From NCBI GenBank assembly GCA_029783825.1, contig JAREIK010000740.1, positions 222,915-286,914 of the forward strand: a stretch of DNA of 64,000 nucleotides, in the 5' to 3' direction. A program made the translations under genes and the position numbers. Under the pieces are notes generated by a model. That model did no database searches and had not been told where the DNA came from. It saw only the letters and a list, made by a program, of their open reading frames with translations. The DNA comes from Sapria himalayana. Taxonomy: Eukaryota; Streptophyta; Magnoliopsida; Malpighiales; Rafflesiaceae. Below, piece by piece: positions 27,779 to 41,172 of this stretch. Every line of letters starts with the position of its first letter. Within the stretch, counting starts at the first letter, position 1.

Positions 27779-27826
27779 CACATTGAGAGACTAATATATA
27801 CATAGATATATTAGTCTCTCAATGTG
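27779..27826. repeat. Perfect 21-bp-arm hairpin at the end of array 2
   Basis: Arm 1 (27779-27799) starts CACATTGAGAGACTAA. Arm 2 (27806-27826) is its exact reverse complement, with a 6-base loop, ACATAG. The arm sequence is not a plain GATA repeat. It marks the place where the regular + strand GATA array stops. Confidence 0.95.
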
Positions 27827-28039
27827 ATAAATAGACATTGATGAATGGACAAAAAGTTTCGGAATCTTTTCGTCTATACGCAAAGATAGATTTAAAGATG
27901 TTTTTATTATCTATACACTAAAGATAGATAATAAAACTGTCTTATACACTGCATTTCTATCTGGGATATGCCAAATTATATAATCAAAAATCAATCTATC
28001 ACTAACTATTGTAGATTAATAAAATAGTCTATTTGTTTA
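27827..28039. other. Spacer between array 2 and block copy 2
   Basis: About 210 bp of mixed sequence with scattered GATAGAT and, at its right edge (28029-28045), GTCTATTTGTTTATCTATTT. That edge is array-like but in the opposite (TATC) orientation to array 2. Block copy 2 starts immediately after. No gene is present. Confidence 0.6.
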
Positions 28040-28124
28040 TCTATTTATATTATTGAACATGATATCAAAGTGAGGGAAATAAGAGTGATAATGCCACCAC
28101 CACCACCATATTTTAGCTAACATG

Positions 28125-29433
28125 TTGGAGATTGCCCCAATACACCTGATGTTTTTTAAAGAACAAAAGTAAAGTATTTGGAGCATGCCATCAATATAAA
28201 GCACTACACTGCTTAGACTAGATACAAGTGAAATAAATAATACATAAATTAAAATAGTGCAATAGATATAATGAATATTATATATATCATCACCTCAAAC
28301 TTAAAAGAAAATAGAAATTATGATACTCCAGATAATTCTCATTAAAATCTTTGCCAATAATTGTGATAAGAATGGTTATTGCCTCGCCCAGCACGTGCCC
28401 AACCCAATAGCATGGGTTTGAATCAGGAGAGCCAAGCATGCCCTCATCAGGGCCTGGCCATGGCATCTGGTCACCTAACAAGGGCCCAGGCCCTAGACCC
28501 TAGACCCATGTGGGCCATGTCCCTTGGACAGTGTGTGCAGGTAGCAAGTGCTAAGCATGATGGCATCATTATATTAATATATTATACATAACATAGAAGT
28601 GCTAATTGTTATGTGTATCCATATATACACATAATATACTTATTGTGTATTACAATATACAAATACATATATAATGTATATAGAATGTACATGCAATGTG
28701 TATATATACTCATATTGAATATATACATATACACATTGTATATAAATAGAAATTATTGTGTAGATACATGTATACGTAATGTAAATACAAATATATACAT
28801 ACATACCTAGTAATTAGAAAAATTAAAATTAGAATTAAAAAAATTAAATAAACATTAAAAAAAATTCTTTAATTTAAAATATAATTAATACTTATAAAAT
28901 AAAAAAATGGTAAAATAATCTTTCAAAATAAAACTAAAAACATAAAAAATTTAAAATCATTAAGTCATAAAAAGATAAAAATTATAATATCATTTCATCT
29001 AACTATTATGATCTGTACAACTTAAATTTTATCATATACTTCAATCATATGTATTTGTTGTAATGTAGGAATTTGATCATGTAGTCTCATCTATGTATTA
29101 TCATAATCTTTCTATCATAACAAATTTTCAATAATATTGATTGTACTTTGATTTTCCTATCTAAAATAATATTCACAATCATAAATATGATAGACTTTAA
29201 TATACAATAAACACAGTAAAGATCAAAAAATCACGAGACATTTTAGATATCACAAAAAAAAAAATTTATATATTTTACAAAGTCAATGCATCTAGATTAT
29301 TTATATCCTCTAAAAAATAGAACAATAATTGATGTCTAATTATTTTAACAAATTATTTTTATAGCTCGAACTTATCACTTACCTATAACTTATTTGAATT
29401 AACTCTTTATTCAAATCTAGAACAATAAAGATG
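28125..29433. other. 1309 bp segment present only in copy 2
   Basis: Copy 1 reads ...ACATG-ATAACAAG... directly (6721-6735), whereas copy 2 has CATG, then 1.3 kb, then GATG-ATAACAAG. ATG therefore stands at both edges (28122-28124 and 29431-29433). This fits a microhomology deletion in copy 1 or an insertion with a 3 bp duplication in copy 2. The segment does not start or end with a known transposon terminus. It contains a GC-rich block, a TATATAC-rich run (28610-28800) and AT-rich DNA. No coding gene is seen. Confidence 0.8.
28376..28562. other. GC-rich block of unknown origin
   Basis: About 185 bp with many GGCC, GGGCC and CATGG motifs (for example AGGGCCTGGCCATGGCATC and AAGGGCCCAGGCCCTAGAC) stand out from the surrounding AT-rich DNA. 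Both strands have short open frames (28379-28591 on +, 28290-28481 on -) without a recognisable domain. It looks like a piece of a GC-rich repeat. It has no visible inverted ends. Confidence 0.5.
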
Positions 29434-31360
29434 ATAACAAGTTATTGATTTATAATATATGAATACATGAATATATTTATATCTTAAGATAAAAATGACT
29501 TAAGTTTATATATTCCATTAATCAAATAACATTATACATTATTGTACATCCTGACATATTCAATGTTATTTGATGTCTTTTTAAAATGTATATTAATGAA
29601 ATCTCATGATTATTTTTTTGTATTGATCTATTTAGTTTTAATGATATTATAAACTTTTTAATAATATATGATGTGCTTTCAATGAGCAATATTCAATGAT
29701 TCTCTTGGTATTACTTGAGAGGATTGAATATGTTTGGTAGCATTTGATACAAATTCCATGTTTTTAATCACATTCGAATTTTATTAATGATACGTCTTTT
29801 ATTATTGCATATGATTTTTTTTGATCAATTTCAATCATTTTCAATAAATATGTAAGATATGTTAACATATTTTTTATACTTCATGATTAAATTATATGTG
29901 TTGGTCTTACAAAATTAAAACATATATCAAATAATTTGAAATAGAAAATTCATAAGAATAATTAAAAAAAATTAAACAATAAAATAAAATACAAACTAAT
30001 AACACTTAAGATTTGAATGATAAAAAATGAAAAAAAACTATTTTATAAATGTGCAAGAGGAGCTCTCAAATGAAAAAACAAGCAATATGAATCTTCACCC
30101 CACCCATAGTTGACTTTTCCCTACATATCAATGATCTTCAATTTTATTTGTTGGATTTTTATACAAATTGATAATTTTCAATAATATTAAATAATATCAA
30201 ACATTTTTTTATAATATATGAGTTTAAAATGATATATGATTTTACTTTGATATATGTTAACATTAGTTTGATGACACTTGATTTTTTTTATTATAATTCC
30301 AAAACAAATCATTGATATTTGACATCATAAAATCAATCATACTCCATCAAAATAGAAATATAGATATTTTTATATGTGTTCCACAAATTATTGTTCATTT
30401 TGAATACGAGAAAAAAACTCTTGTTACACTTGCTAGTAAAAGTTAAACAACGTACACTTTTAATAATTTTAATAAGGTATATAAAACTAAAATATGAACA
30501 TCTAAAATTGTTAAAAAATAAAAAAATATTCAAAAATAATTGAAGTATAAAAAGTTGTCTTAAACGATTTGAAAATAAATCACCAATATATAAAAAATAA
30601 AAAAAAATATAAAATGATAAAAAATCATGAATATTTATCACATTTCAAACAAAATTGTTAAAAAAATTAGATTTTCATGACATTACATGGAAAACTTTTA
30701 GTGTCGATCAAAAATATTCTAACAAATATGAAGTAATTATCTTTGAAAATATATCAATAAGTATTATCCCACCATCAAATGTATTGGATAATGTTCAAGA
30801 TTCCTTCAATCACCACTTACATTGCAAAACATCATCATAAAACTAAATTAATATACATTGGTTATATATATATATATATTACAAATTTAATGCATTTATA
30901 CACACCACACACACACACACACATAACATCATATGTATATATGCTATGCATATATGTATGCAAATCTATAAATATATAGATATATGGATGTTATTATATA
31001 TGATGTATATATTTATATGTGGATTTTATAAATGATATACATGTACATATAAATTTACATATATGTGATAAAGGAGATCTTAAATCATGATTGAATGAAA
31101 AATAATTACTTACTTAGTTTAATTATAGTATTACATATATTTTTATGCGCTAAGAAGGCAACGAATAGATAATAAAATTTAGAAATAAAGGACATAATTT
31201 TGATCCAAAGATCATATCCTGATTATGATTCTAGAAAAATAAAAAATATAAAGAGATATTTTAGTAAAATGAAGAATGTTTCTAGTGATAGTCATCTCTT
31301 AAAATATTTCTTTGCTAGATCTTTCTCTATTTGGTTTTATTTGTAGTGTGTTCATTTTCA
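29434..31360. other. AT-rich non-coding stretch (copy 2)
   Basis: The counterpart of 6727-8709: A/T-rich, with short (AT)n and (CA)n runs at 30864-30920, and from about 30920 the probable copia 3' LTR. Only short, non-conserved open frames are present. Confidence 0.6.
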
Positions 31361-34300
31361 CTCCCCTTCAAGCATGGCAATGCAACAGAATGAGTTCTAA
31401 ACTTGTGTTGAAAGTCATTAAATAAAAGGTATTGAAAACTTTCAAGAAAATATCAACAATTTTTTTGAGGATAATGATGGAGTTAAAAAATGTTGAACAT
31501 GACATTTTCATGAATAAAATGGTAGTCAATTTCAATGTATTTGATGCAAGCATGAAACATATGATTGTGTAATTAGTGAATAACATTTTGTTTGCCACAA
31601 AGGAGGAGAGGTTGATGTTTGGTTTGAATTCCAATGTCATGGAGAAGATATTGGAGTCACATGAGATCAGTAATAGTAGTGACCATAGTGCAATATTATG
31701 TTTATGCACTAGAGTGGGAGATGGTAGGTTAATTTTTGGAACCAAAATTGATGTATTTTCATGAATAATATGATAGTTAATTTCAATGTGTTTGATGCAA
31801 GCATGAAAAATATGATTATGTAATAAGTGTGAATAACATTTTGATTATCATGAAGAAAGAGAGGGTGATGTTCGAGTTGAATGTCAATGTCATGAAGAAG
31901 ATATTGGAGTCATATGATATTAGTAATAATAGTGACCATGGTGTGATATTATACTTATGCACTAGAATGGGAGATATTAGGTTACTTATTTGAAGCAAAA
32001 TTAATGTATTTTGATTCAAGAAAGATGCAAAAACTAAAAGTAATTTGTTGAGTTAAAAGGATGACTTACCTAATCTACATTACAAAAGGCATAAAAAGTA
32101 AGTGAACTTTATTATAAATATTTCAAACCACATGTGAGGGTTTCCTTGATGCAACTAAGGATGTGTTTGACTACATGAAAGTCCATGGTTGGATTTTGGA
32201 AGTGTTGACTGACTAAGTTTACAGCATAACTATGATCAAGGCGAGTTAATATGAGACATTGAAGGGACCCACAAAGTCATTGGTAAGTTATAAGTTTAGT
32301 GAGATGCTCATTATCTGGAAGAGGAGTAGGTTTGTAGACAATGAGGGACTTTGTTTTGTAGCATCAAGTATGTTGTTTTAACTAACAAGTCATGTGCATA
32401 TTTAATTTGACTAAAAAAAGAGGCATCAGAAATATTTAACCTCTATCCCCATAAAATAATTGAGATTGCATAAATACTTCAAAGAGAAATCATCATTTAG
32501 TCAAGTAATGAGTTAAGATATAAAAACGTGGTCATTACTAATACGAATTATATCATCAATGTAAACAAGAAAGAGGACAAGATAAGTAGTGTGATGAATG
32601 AATAAAGAGTTATCAGCTTGACTGAATATAAAACAAAAAAAAAGATTTTCGACAAATTTAGCAACCCAAGCACAAGGGGCTTGTTAAGGCCATATATAGA
32701 CTTATGTAGAAGAAAAACATAATGTAGGCAGATTGTTTCTGACAAAACTAGGGATTATTACATGAAAATCTTCTCAAAGAGATAACCAATTAGAAAAATA
32801 TTCTTGACAATAGAGAGGATGAGATGACTAGTGGTAGCCATGAAGGGCTAAATGTTTCACCAAAATCAAGTCTAGGAATTTGGGAAATATCTTAGCAACT
32901 AAACATGCTTTAAAGAAATCAATCATATCATATTCTTTGAATTTGGTGTAATATACCATTTTTGTGCCAATAACATTAACATTAGAAGGTTTGGACACTA
33001 AGTCCTAAGTGGTTATTAGCATGAATAGTAGCAAGTTTCTTCTTGCATGGAAGGTATGCTGATGGAGAACCTTGAGAGTATTTTTTTAGTGTCTTAGTAT
33101 CATTGCTAACAATAAAGACAATTCTTGAAAACTATTCATCATGATTAGAAAAAGTTGTAATGGAAAGATTATGAAAGAAAGATATCTCATTTTTTTATAT
33201 AGAGAAAACACATCTCATTAATGACTACGTGTTGAGAAATGTTAATCTAATTGATGGTAGATCAAGACATCTATAAATCTATGTAAAAATTATATCATAC
33301 GAAAGAACAAGGTACAACCTTTTTTGAAGATTTGTGCATGTTAGAGGTTTTTAAATAAATAATGAACAGTATACCAAAAACACATAAGATATAGTAACTT
33401 GGATGGTAACCAAATAATTTAAAATATTGATAATTTTTTACCAATAGAAATATATGTAGTCTATTAATAATATATGACATAAGTAGCAATTAAGAATGTA
33501 TCAACTAGATTTTAAAGGGACATTATCATGAAAAACAAGGGTAAAACATATTTCTACAATATGTCAATATTTTATCTCAGCTAATCACCTAATCCATTTG
33601 TTCATGGGTATGTAAATATGATATTTATTTTATCCCAAATTGAAGCAATGATTTGAAAAATTACTTGAAGAAAACTCATCTCTTCCATCATATTACAATG
33701 TTTATATCAAAATGTTTTTCACAACATTTGAAAATTAGAAAACATGGGTAAAAATTAGATTTGTAGCTTTAAAGGATATACACATATGTATTGGATAAAA
33801 TCATCAATAAAAATAACATTATATAAAAATTTATGGTGGAAAAAAGAAGTATTATGCCAAATATATCACTGTGAATTTTGGTCAAGATGAAAACTTATAG
33901 TAGTTTTTGATTTATTAAATAACCTTTGTGGTAGTTTCCAATTTGATAATTAGTGCAAGGAATATCATTACTATCCAATTGGAAATAGTAATAACCTTTT
34001 TATTCTCTAAATTCATTTAAAAGACATAATTAGGAATGCACTAAATGAGCATAACAAATTTTGAATATATGACTTGAGATTTTGTAATAATATAAGTTTC
34101 ACTTTTTTCATGTTAAAGGATAAAAAGAATTCTTATCTATGATAATTTTTCATTATCTACTATATGGGAATCCTGATAACAAAAATAGAAAAAGTTTAAT
34201 TCAAATAACAAACATGTCCATGAATAAGTTGACTAATAATAATAAATTATTTTTTATCTCAAGAACTACTAAAACATATTTAAAATTTAATTTATCATGA

Positions 34301-34480
34301 TGAATGTTAAGAGATACATTACCAGTATAGTAGTAATTAGTAATGCTTCTCTATCTCCAACAGAATGTGATCATTCCAAAATAAGGGTTTCAAAGTTTTT
34401 TATTTTATTCACATTTGAGGATACTCAGCTTTGTGAAACTGAATTTTAACTCATAATTTTCCAAGGGAATCCACTAGGTG
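30920..34480 (-). mobile_element. Degenerate Ty1/copia retrotransposon, copy 2
   Basis: The paralogue of 8250-11800 with the same minus-strand order: integrase (33100-34060), reverse transcriptase (about 32170-33000), RNase H (31370-32015), then polypurine tract and TGAAAATGAACAC. It has the same 253 bp RNase H tandem duplication. Many additional small indels make it more broken than copy 1 in RT and integrase. The polypurine tract is short (GGGGAG). Ends are approximate. Confidence 0.82.
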
Positions 34481-34739
34481 AAGATGGCAATGCTCAAGGA
34501 TGTGAATTTTAACTATTATAACTTAGATTACCTAGAACTTTTTGAGTTATGTGGAAATAATAGTAAGTAATAATTTGTAATAATTTTCCTATCCTCCCCC
34601 TATTTTTTTTACAAATTATACTTTTAGCTTATTTAATGCTCTAGTAGATTGAATATCTAATCTCATATATAATAATAATGACTTTCCAAATGAGATATCA
34701 TCTCTGAGAGGAGATATTCCAAAATATCATATGAGGCAA

Positions 34740-36200
34740 GATAGTAATGATGGATCCAATGGATCTATAATGGAATCCTATTTATTATTGATACATATAG
34801 TTTCCAATGAAAAAAAAATTATTCTTTAGGTTGATCAAAGAAGACCCAACCCACTATGAGAAATACGTTTACAAACCCATGCTCGATGAGATCCTGTGCC
34901 TATATATATCTCTCTATGGTTGGGAAGCCTATAAAATCTTCTACACAAGTTATCAATGGAAATGACAATATCCTAAGGGATGAGGAAGAGTAAAACTAGT
35001 ATCCTCAATTCCTTGGATGATAAAATCCAACAACTCTATCCTCTTTGTGATAGACATAGATTTTCAGCCCATGGTTGTATTATAGAAGAGATCTCATGGA
35101 CTAGAGAAGAATTGTGAAGTGATCGATCTACTTGATGATTATGAAACTCCCATAAATATAAAAGGAAGTTTGATGTGTGAGAAATAAGAATTATTAATGA
35201 TCAATTCATGGTGCTCAAAGTTTTATCCCTCCAAATAAGATGTTCAATTGGAAGGATTACCTTGCAGTCCTGATGGTTCAGAATATTATTGGACACTATA
35301 TAATAAGGAATGAATAGAAGATCATTCTCTTTTTGAAAAAAAAAAGATAAAGATTATCTACATACATAAGATGAGAAATTTATTGTTTAGTATGTCATGG
35401 ATGGAACAAAAAAATAGTATCTAGTAGTATAATTAATTAGTTTTGATAGGTATACCATAGCAATAATAAAGATGTGGGGAGATAGTGGATCATCATAAGT
35501 CAAACATTTTCTTTTCTGAAAAATACCCATGCATATGCCCATTTATCATTATGGAATAGCTGGTTGGTGTAATACACAGATAAAAATATGATGATCTTGT
35601 TTGGGAAGCCTAGTGCATGCAACATCTTAGTTATGAATATCCAATTTACCATGTCAAAGATCTTTTGCAGGTCTATCTTGATAAAATACCTACGAGATAT
35701 ACCCTTCCTTGTATATCTCCTAATTAGATGTTGAGCAAGAAGAAAATTATTCATTATTAACCATCCTTAGTATACCAAAGTTTGGTCAATAAAAGCATTA
35801 ACTATAGACTTCTTCATGAAATTATTAGTTTAAATATGATCTTGTTAATGACATTACAACAAGAAATCAATCTATAATCTTTAATAGTTGATGCATGAAA
35901 AGATTTAAGAATTAAAACAATACATGCATTATTGATATGTTCCAATATTTTGCCATTAATAATAAATGCTTATCATGCATTGTAACATCTTGTCTAATAT
36001 AATTCCTTGAGTGTTTACAAAATTTCGAGGAAACCCCATCAGACCCTAGGGATTTAAATCCACGGTATTAAATGCGTCATTTCTATATGTTCAGGGTAAA
36101 GACAATTTCCTATATGTTCAAGGGTAAAGATCATTCCAAACTTTACTACGTCCACCTAGATAAGAGGGGGATTGTATGTAGTCCCAAAAATATTTTGAAT
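34740..36200 (-). mobile_element. Old LINE reverse transcriptase remnant, copy 2
   Basis: The paralogue of 12060-13560. The best frame, 35500-35754, reads NNFLLAQHLIRRYTRKGISR, then FIKIDLQKIFDMVNW and MLHALGFPNK. This is the plant L1-type RT segment 'NILLAQELI..Y.RK..SPRC.IKIDLQKAFDSVNW...L.ALGFP'. It shows that this region in both copies is non-LTR RT. The flanks are frameshifted. Confidence 0.85.
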
Positions 36201-39200
36201 ATTATTTGTGAATTTTAATGTCACTCCTCCCAAAGACTAGTAGGGTCCCCATTTCCACTGATGATAGAGACAATATAATTATTTTACAACCTCGAGTTAA
36301 TCATGGCATGAAATGTAATGCCCAAAAAAAATTGATTTGGACAAATAAATAAGATAAATGTTGGGTTAAGCCAAACTTGGGGTTTTCTAAAAATTAAGAA
36401 ATGATTAAATGATATTAATAAATATTAAATGATATATGATTATATGGATAAATGTCAAGTGAAAAATGAATATGTAAATATATAATTGAGTATTATATGT
36501 AAATAAGAAATTGACCAAAACCCAAAAAATTAACTAATAGAAAAAGGGCAAAATATAAATTTGGTAAATGAGGACCTAAGGGGTCATATATGAATAGATT
36601 TATATGCCTAAGAATGATTATGAGAACTTGAAATGAAAATAAAATAAAATATGCGCTATATAATATTCATCTATTCTCATTATATATGAATATATTATGA
36701 GAAACTTGTTATATCTAGACATATATAAGATATAGAATATATATGTCTAAAAAGTAAAATTAACTCATATTAAACAAACCAACCTATCACTTAAATCTAA
36801 CTTATTTGAATTAAAAACTTATCATCTTCAAATACTTCATGATCATAATTTCATTAAAAAATACGTATTTTCTTAATATTTAAATAAATTTTTTTATTAA
36901 TCATAAATTATACTTTTTTATTCTTATAGCTAATTAATTTCTAATCTAAATGTAATAAGTTTGTATAGTTATGAATATAATAAGATACAATTATTTATCA
37001 TTATATGTTATTATACATATAGTATATATAGTTATAAATAGTTATATATAAAATTAAATTTATAGTTATATATAGATATATTCATACAAGTAATCATATT
37101 TAGTTGTACATAACTATATACAAAGTTATAAACAAATAAATAGATTTACATATATGTATACATAATTACAAATATAGTTGTATATAATTATATAAAATTT
37201 TATATAGTTATACAAATATTTATATTTAGGTTACACATATAGTTTAGTAGCAAATATAACAGATGAAGAGTTTTAGATTACTACAAACATTGCAAATTAT
37301 TGATTTAATCCAAACAATGTTAAATTCTACTTCCCTGAAAACTCTATCTCTTGATTTTGTATCCTTAATCTCATTAATATATATATTCTATAATATATAT
37401 CTACATATATACTGATATATATTTACATATACAAATATAGCAGTATATATTTATTCAATGGTATATATGTATTTGTACATATATACTTGTATGTATGTAC
37501 AAGTATTTATATGTACATATATACTTAGTAAATGTGCAATACACTACAATTATATGCACATATATACACTACAATGTATATGCACATATATACACTACAG
37601 TATATATGTACATGTATATACATTTACACTGAAGTGTATATGTATAAATATGTACATATATACTTGTAAATACTTATACATATATACCACTATATATGTA
37701 TATGTACATACAATATATGTAGATTTACACTGCAGTGTACATGTCATATATACTCAATCAAGTTCCACGTGTAAAATCACTTGGCAACTCAATGAATGTT
37801 TTCATGTAGATAACAAGTGAATAAGCAAGCACAAACTAGATGATAGCAATATTAAATAGAAATGCATAATAGTCTATTGAAGTTCATAATTTATCCATGA
37901 AAGAAACATAATAGCGAACCTAATATGATTACAAGTTTCAAATTTTATGAATAATTTTCAGCATTATTAGTTTATTAAGGAAAAAGAAGGCAGTATGTGA
38001 TGGCTTTCATCCAAATCATACCTGATTTTTGACGCTGGTTTGCATTGATCCATAGCTCTAATACCTCATTTTAAGCAAGCAGCAAACTCTTGAGATTTAT
38101 ATAATTTCATTACCAACTCATGTAGCTTTCCCGAGTGTACCCAATGAACTGAAGGTGAAAATTATTAAATAAATTGGAGCTTAAATTATTCTCAATATTA
38201 TAGGAACATTGTGATATGATTACAAGTTTCAAATTTTATGAATATTTTATTAGCATTCATTAGTTTTATAAGGAAAAAAAAAGTAACACATGATAACTAT
38301 CATCTAAATCATACCTGATTTCTAATACTATTTTGCATTGATCCTAGCTCCATGTAATTATAAGTAGTTATAAATAAATGTATACCAAATTATAAACAAA
38401 TATATAGATTTACATATAAGTATAAGAAGTTAAAATATAATTATATTTAATTATATATTGTTTTAATTGGTTTTACAAATATTTATATATAGTTATACAC
38501 ATATAATTAGACATAATGTTGTATGTTGTTATACATGTAATTATAATATAGTTACATGTGGTGATACATATAGTTACACATATCGTTATACTTATATTTA
38601 TACAAGTAAGTATATATATTTATCATATAATTTTATATATTTATACATATAGATATGTATAGGTATATATATACTAAAATACATTTTAATATAGTAATAT
38701 ATACAACAAGTATATTAAATATATGTAGTAAATTATATATTTAATAAAATTATGTATAAAGCTTTTATAGTTATACATATAATAAGATACAATTATATAT
38801 AGTTATATGTTATTATACATATAGTATATATAGATATAAATATTTTATATAGTTAAACATATAGTTATATATAGATATATTCATACAATAATTATACATA
38901 ATTATATAAAGTTATAAATAAATATTTAGATTTACATATATGTATAAATAGTAACAAATATAATTATATTTAATTATATAGAGTGTTATATAGTTATACA
39001 AATATTTATATATAGTTATACAAATATTTATATATAGTTATACAAATATTGGTATATAGTTATACACATATAGTTAAACATAATGTTGTATGTTATTATA
39101 CATGTAATTATAAATATAGTTAAATGTGGTTATACATTTAGTTACACATATAGTTATACTTATATTAATACATGTAGGTATGTATATATATATATTTATG

Positions 39201-39374
39201 TAATTTTCTATATGTATACATATAGTTATCTATAGGTATATAGATGGTAGAATACATTTTTATATACTAATATTTAAAAATGTATATTAGATATAAGTTG
39301 TTAATTATATTTTTAAATATAATAATGTATAATATTTTATAGTTATGCATATAGTCAAAGACAATTATTTATAG
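36201..39374. repeat. AT-rich and TATAGTTATACA-type minisatellite region (copy 2)
   Basis: The counterpart of 13561-16755, including TATATGTACATATA palindromes (37380-37750), the ~135 bp direct duplication (37927-38057 and 38217-38350) and TATAGTTATACAAATATT repeats (38990-39080, one unit more than copy 1). No gene is seen; the open frame at 37458-37820 is repeat-derived. Confidence 0.75.
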
Positions 39375-39394
39375 TTATATGTTATTATACCTAT

Positions 39395-40303
39395 GGGATC
39401 CAATGGTAAAAAGACACAAAATAGAAAACAAACAAGTTCAGCATACAACAAATTAGAACAAAGAAAATGTGGTCTTGTATTTTAGGCATTCAATATATAA
39501 ATATAAATACAATTTGAATCCCCTAGAAATAGATGATGTCATCCACATAATAGAACAAAACGCAAGCAAAATAGGCAAAGATTACGTCTACATCTAGTTA
39601 TGTCAATAAAGTTTGTCTCATCATGCTAAAATTAATTATGACTTGCTGGAAATGTAATTGGAAAGCCATTCAAGACCCTCATAGAGGCCCTCTCCAGAGG
39701 TAGCACATGTGCTCTGAATGTGCCAATGGCCTTGGAAAAGAGAATGAAGTCCTAGCTTGTTAGTAATTTCAACTGCATTCAATGCATTTGGTAGATCTTG
39801 CTTATTGGCAAACACCAGCAAAACTACATCTCGAAGCTTTTCCTCGTTTAGCACCCTATGCAACTCATCTCTGGCTTCAACAACTCGATCTCTGTCATTG
39901 TTGTCCATCACAAATATGAAACTTTGGGTATTCTGGAAGTAATCTCTCCAGAAAGGGTGAATCTTGTCTCGACTCCCAACATATCACACAGTGAAATTGA
40001 TGTTTTTGTATCCAACATATCCAACAGTCTCTACATTGAAGACAATAGTAGGAATTGTGGTGACAATTTCACCAAGCTTCAACTTTTACAGAATGGTTGT
40101 CTTACCACCAGCATCAAGACCTAGCATCAAAATCCTTATCTCCTTGTTGGTAAATAGCCTGCTGAATAGCTTTGTGAACATAAACCCAATTTTTTCCACT
40201 AAAACTCAATCCCTTTATTGTATGGTAGTAAAGAGTTCTGATGAGAGAAACAAACAAAATCAATAGACCTCAAGAGATGGTCACCAGAGAGGGAGGTCAA
40301 CCT
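39395..40303 (-). pseudogene. ARF1-like GTPase retropseudogene, full length (copy 2)
   Basis: Reading down from 40190 to the stop at 39636, the frame of a whole ARF GTPase is kept without introns (185 codons including the stop, against 182 for ARF1). It includes the P-loop [13 protein letters not shown], the remains of switch II, NKQDLPN, and [17 protein letters not shown]. Damage: the expected start codon is ATT (40188-40190), followed two codons later by an in-frame ATG. There is TAA in place of Tyr (40086-40088), TGA in place of Trp (39984-39986) and a 9 bp insertion adding GYV. UTR-like sequence extends to about 40303 on the 5' side and 39395 on the 3' side. Flanking 20 bp repeats show retroposition. 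No poly(A) tail remains. Non-functional. Confidence 0.95.
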
Positions 40304-40323
40304 TTATATGTTCTTATACCTTT
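40304..40323. repeat. Target-site duplication, right side of ARF retrocopy
   Basis: TTATATGTTCTTATACCTTT is identical to 16756-16775 and 18/20 identical to 39375-39394. It marks the 5' end of the retrocopy. Confidence 0.8.
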
Positions 40324-40860
40324 AGTATATATAATTAAAAAAAGAGTAATATATAGTTAAACATATAATTCTATATAGAAATATTCACAAGTAGTTATAA
40401 GTAACTATACATAAATATATACAAAGTTATGAATAAATATATAGATTTAATTATATGAATACATATATGTATTCATAGATACAAATAATGTTTTATTTAA
40501 TTATATAGAGTGTTACATAGTTATACAAATATTTATATATAGTTATACACATATAGTTATAAATATGTATATAGTTAAAGATATAGTTATATATAACATT
40601 TTATAGTTATCCATATAGTAAAATACAATTATATATTGTTATATATTATTATACATATGATATATTTTCTTAAAAATATAGTATTATAGAATTACTCATA
40701 TAGTTATATAATATTATATAGTTAAAAAATAGTTATATATAGTTATTAATATAGTTATAAAAATAGTTTGCATAGTTAAAAATATAGTTAAATATAATTA
40801 TGAAGAGTTTTATATAATTATACAAATATTTATAAATAGATATAATATACTATGATAACG
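40324..40860. repeat. TATAGTTATA-type AT minisatellite after the ARF copy
   Basis: This continues the minisatellite sequence into which the ARF cDNA inserted. It has no counterpart in copy 1 because of the copy 1 deletion. Confidence 0.7.
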
Positions 40861-40877
40861 ACACACTCTCAATTGCC

Positions 40878-41125
40878 AAATTGAATTACACCACTATAGA
40901 GAAAGAACTTGTATCAACAATCTTTTATTTTGGCAAGTTAATATCATATTTAGTGGGAACCAACGTCATAGTCTATACTAAATATTCTATAATTAAATAT
41001 CTCATAGAAAAGAAAGATGTCAGGCCTAAATTGATTTGATGGATTTTATTATTACAATAGTTTGAACTAGATATATTAGATAAGAAATTACATATAATCA
41101 AAAATGAAAATAGTTTATCATGACT
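40878..41125 (+). pseudogene. Ty3/gypsy RNase H fragment
   Basis: On the + strand the translation reads NYTTIEKELVSTIF, then YLVGTNVIVYTKYSIIKYL and IEKKDVRPKLI, and WILLLQ with a stop after it. This matches gypsy RNase H (NY..TEKELLAVV...YL.GT.V.VYTDHSA.KYL..KKDAKPRLIRWILLLQEFDLEI). A catalytic Asp of 'YTDHSA' is replaced by Lys, and two stops are present. Only this domain is left. Copy 1 lacks it because of the deletion joined at 17437. Confidence 0.85.
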
Positions 41126-41172
41126 ATAAAAAGAAGATTGAAGAGTTGTTGAAGTAGATATTAGATAGATTT

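Larger units (their letters stand above)
21931..27826 (+). repeat. Array 2: degenerate GATA/GACA array between the two block copies
   Basis: The same GATA-on-+ repeat type as array 1, about 5.9 kb, lies exactly at the junction of the duplicated blocks. Higher-order repeats are visible. A ~88 bp unit with GACAATTAGATAGATATATAG occurs near 22016 and again near 22104. A ~50 bp unit with GATACAC(G/A)CCTATATAGATA occurs twice at 25160-25215. Long minus-strand open frames (up to 241 codons at 23913-24638) are the stop-free TATC repeat. The array ends at a perfect hairpin. Confidence 0.95.

Noticed and set aside
21921..27803. Open frames up to 241 codons in array 2
   Set aside because: Same repeat artefact; no initiation context, domain or composition of a protein.
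28379..28591. 70-codon + frame in the GC-rich block of copy 2
   Set aside because: No domain, not conserved in copy 1, and an equally long frame is open on the other strand.
39757..40266. Open + strand frames across the ARF copy
   Set aside because: Antisense shadows of the ARF coding frame on the minus strand.
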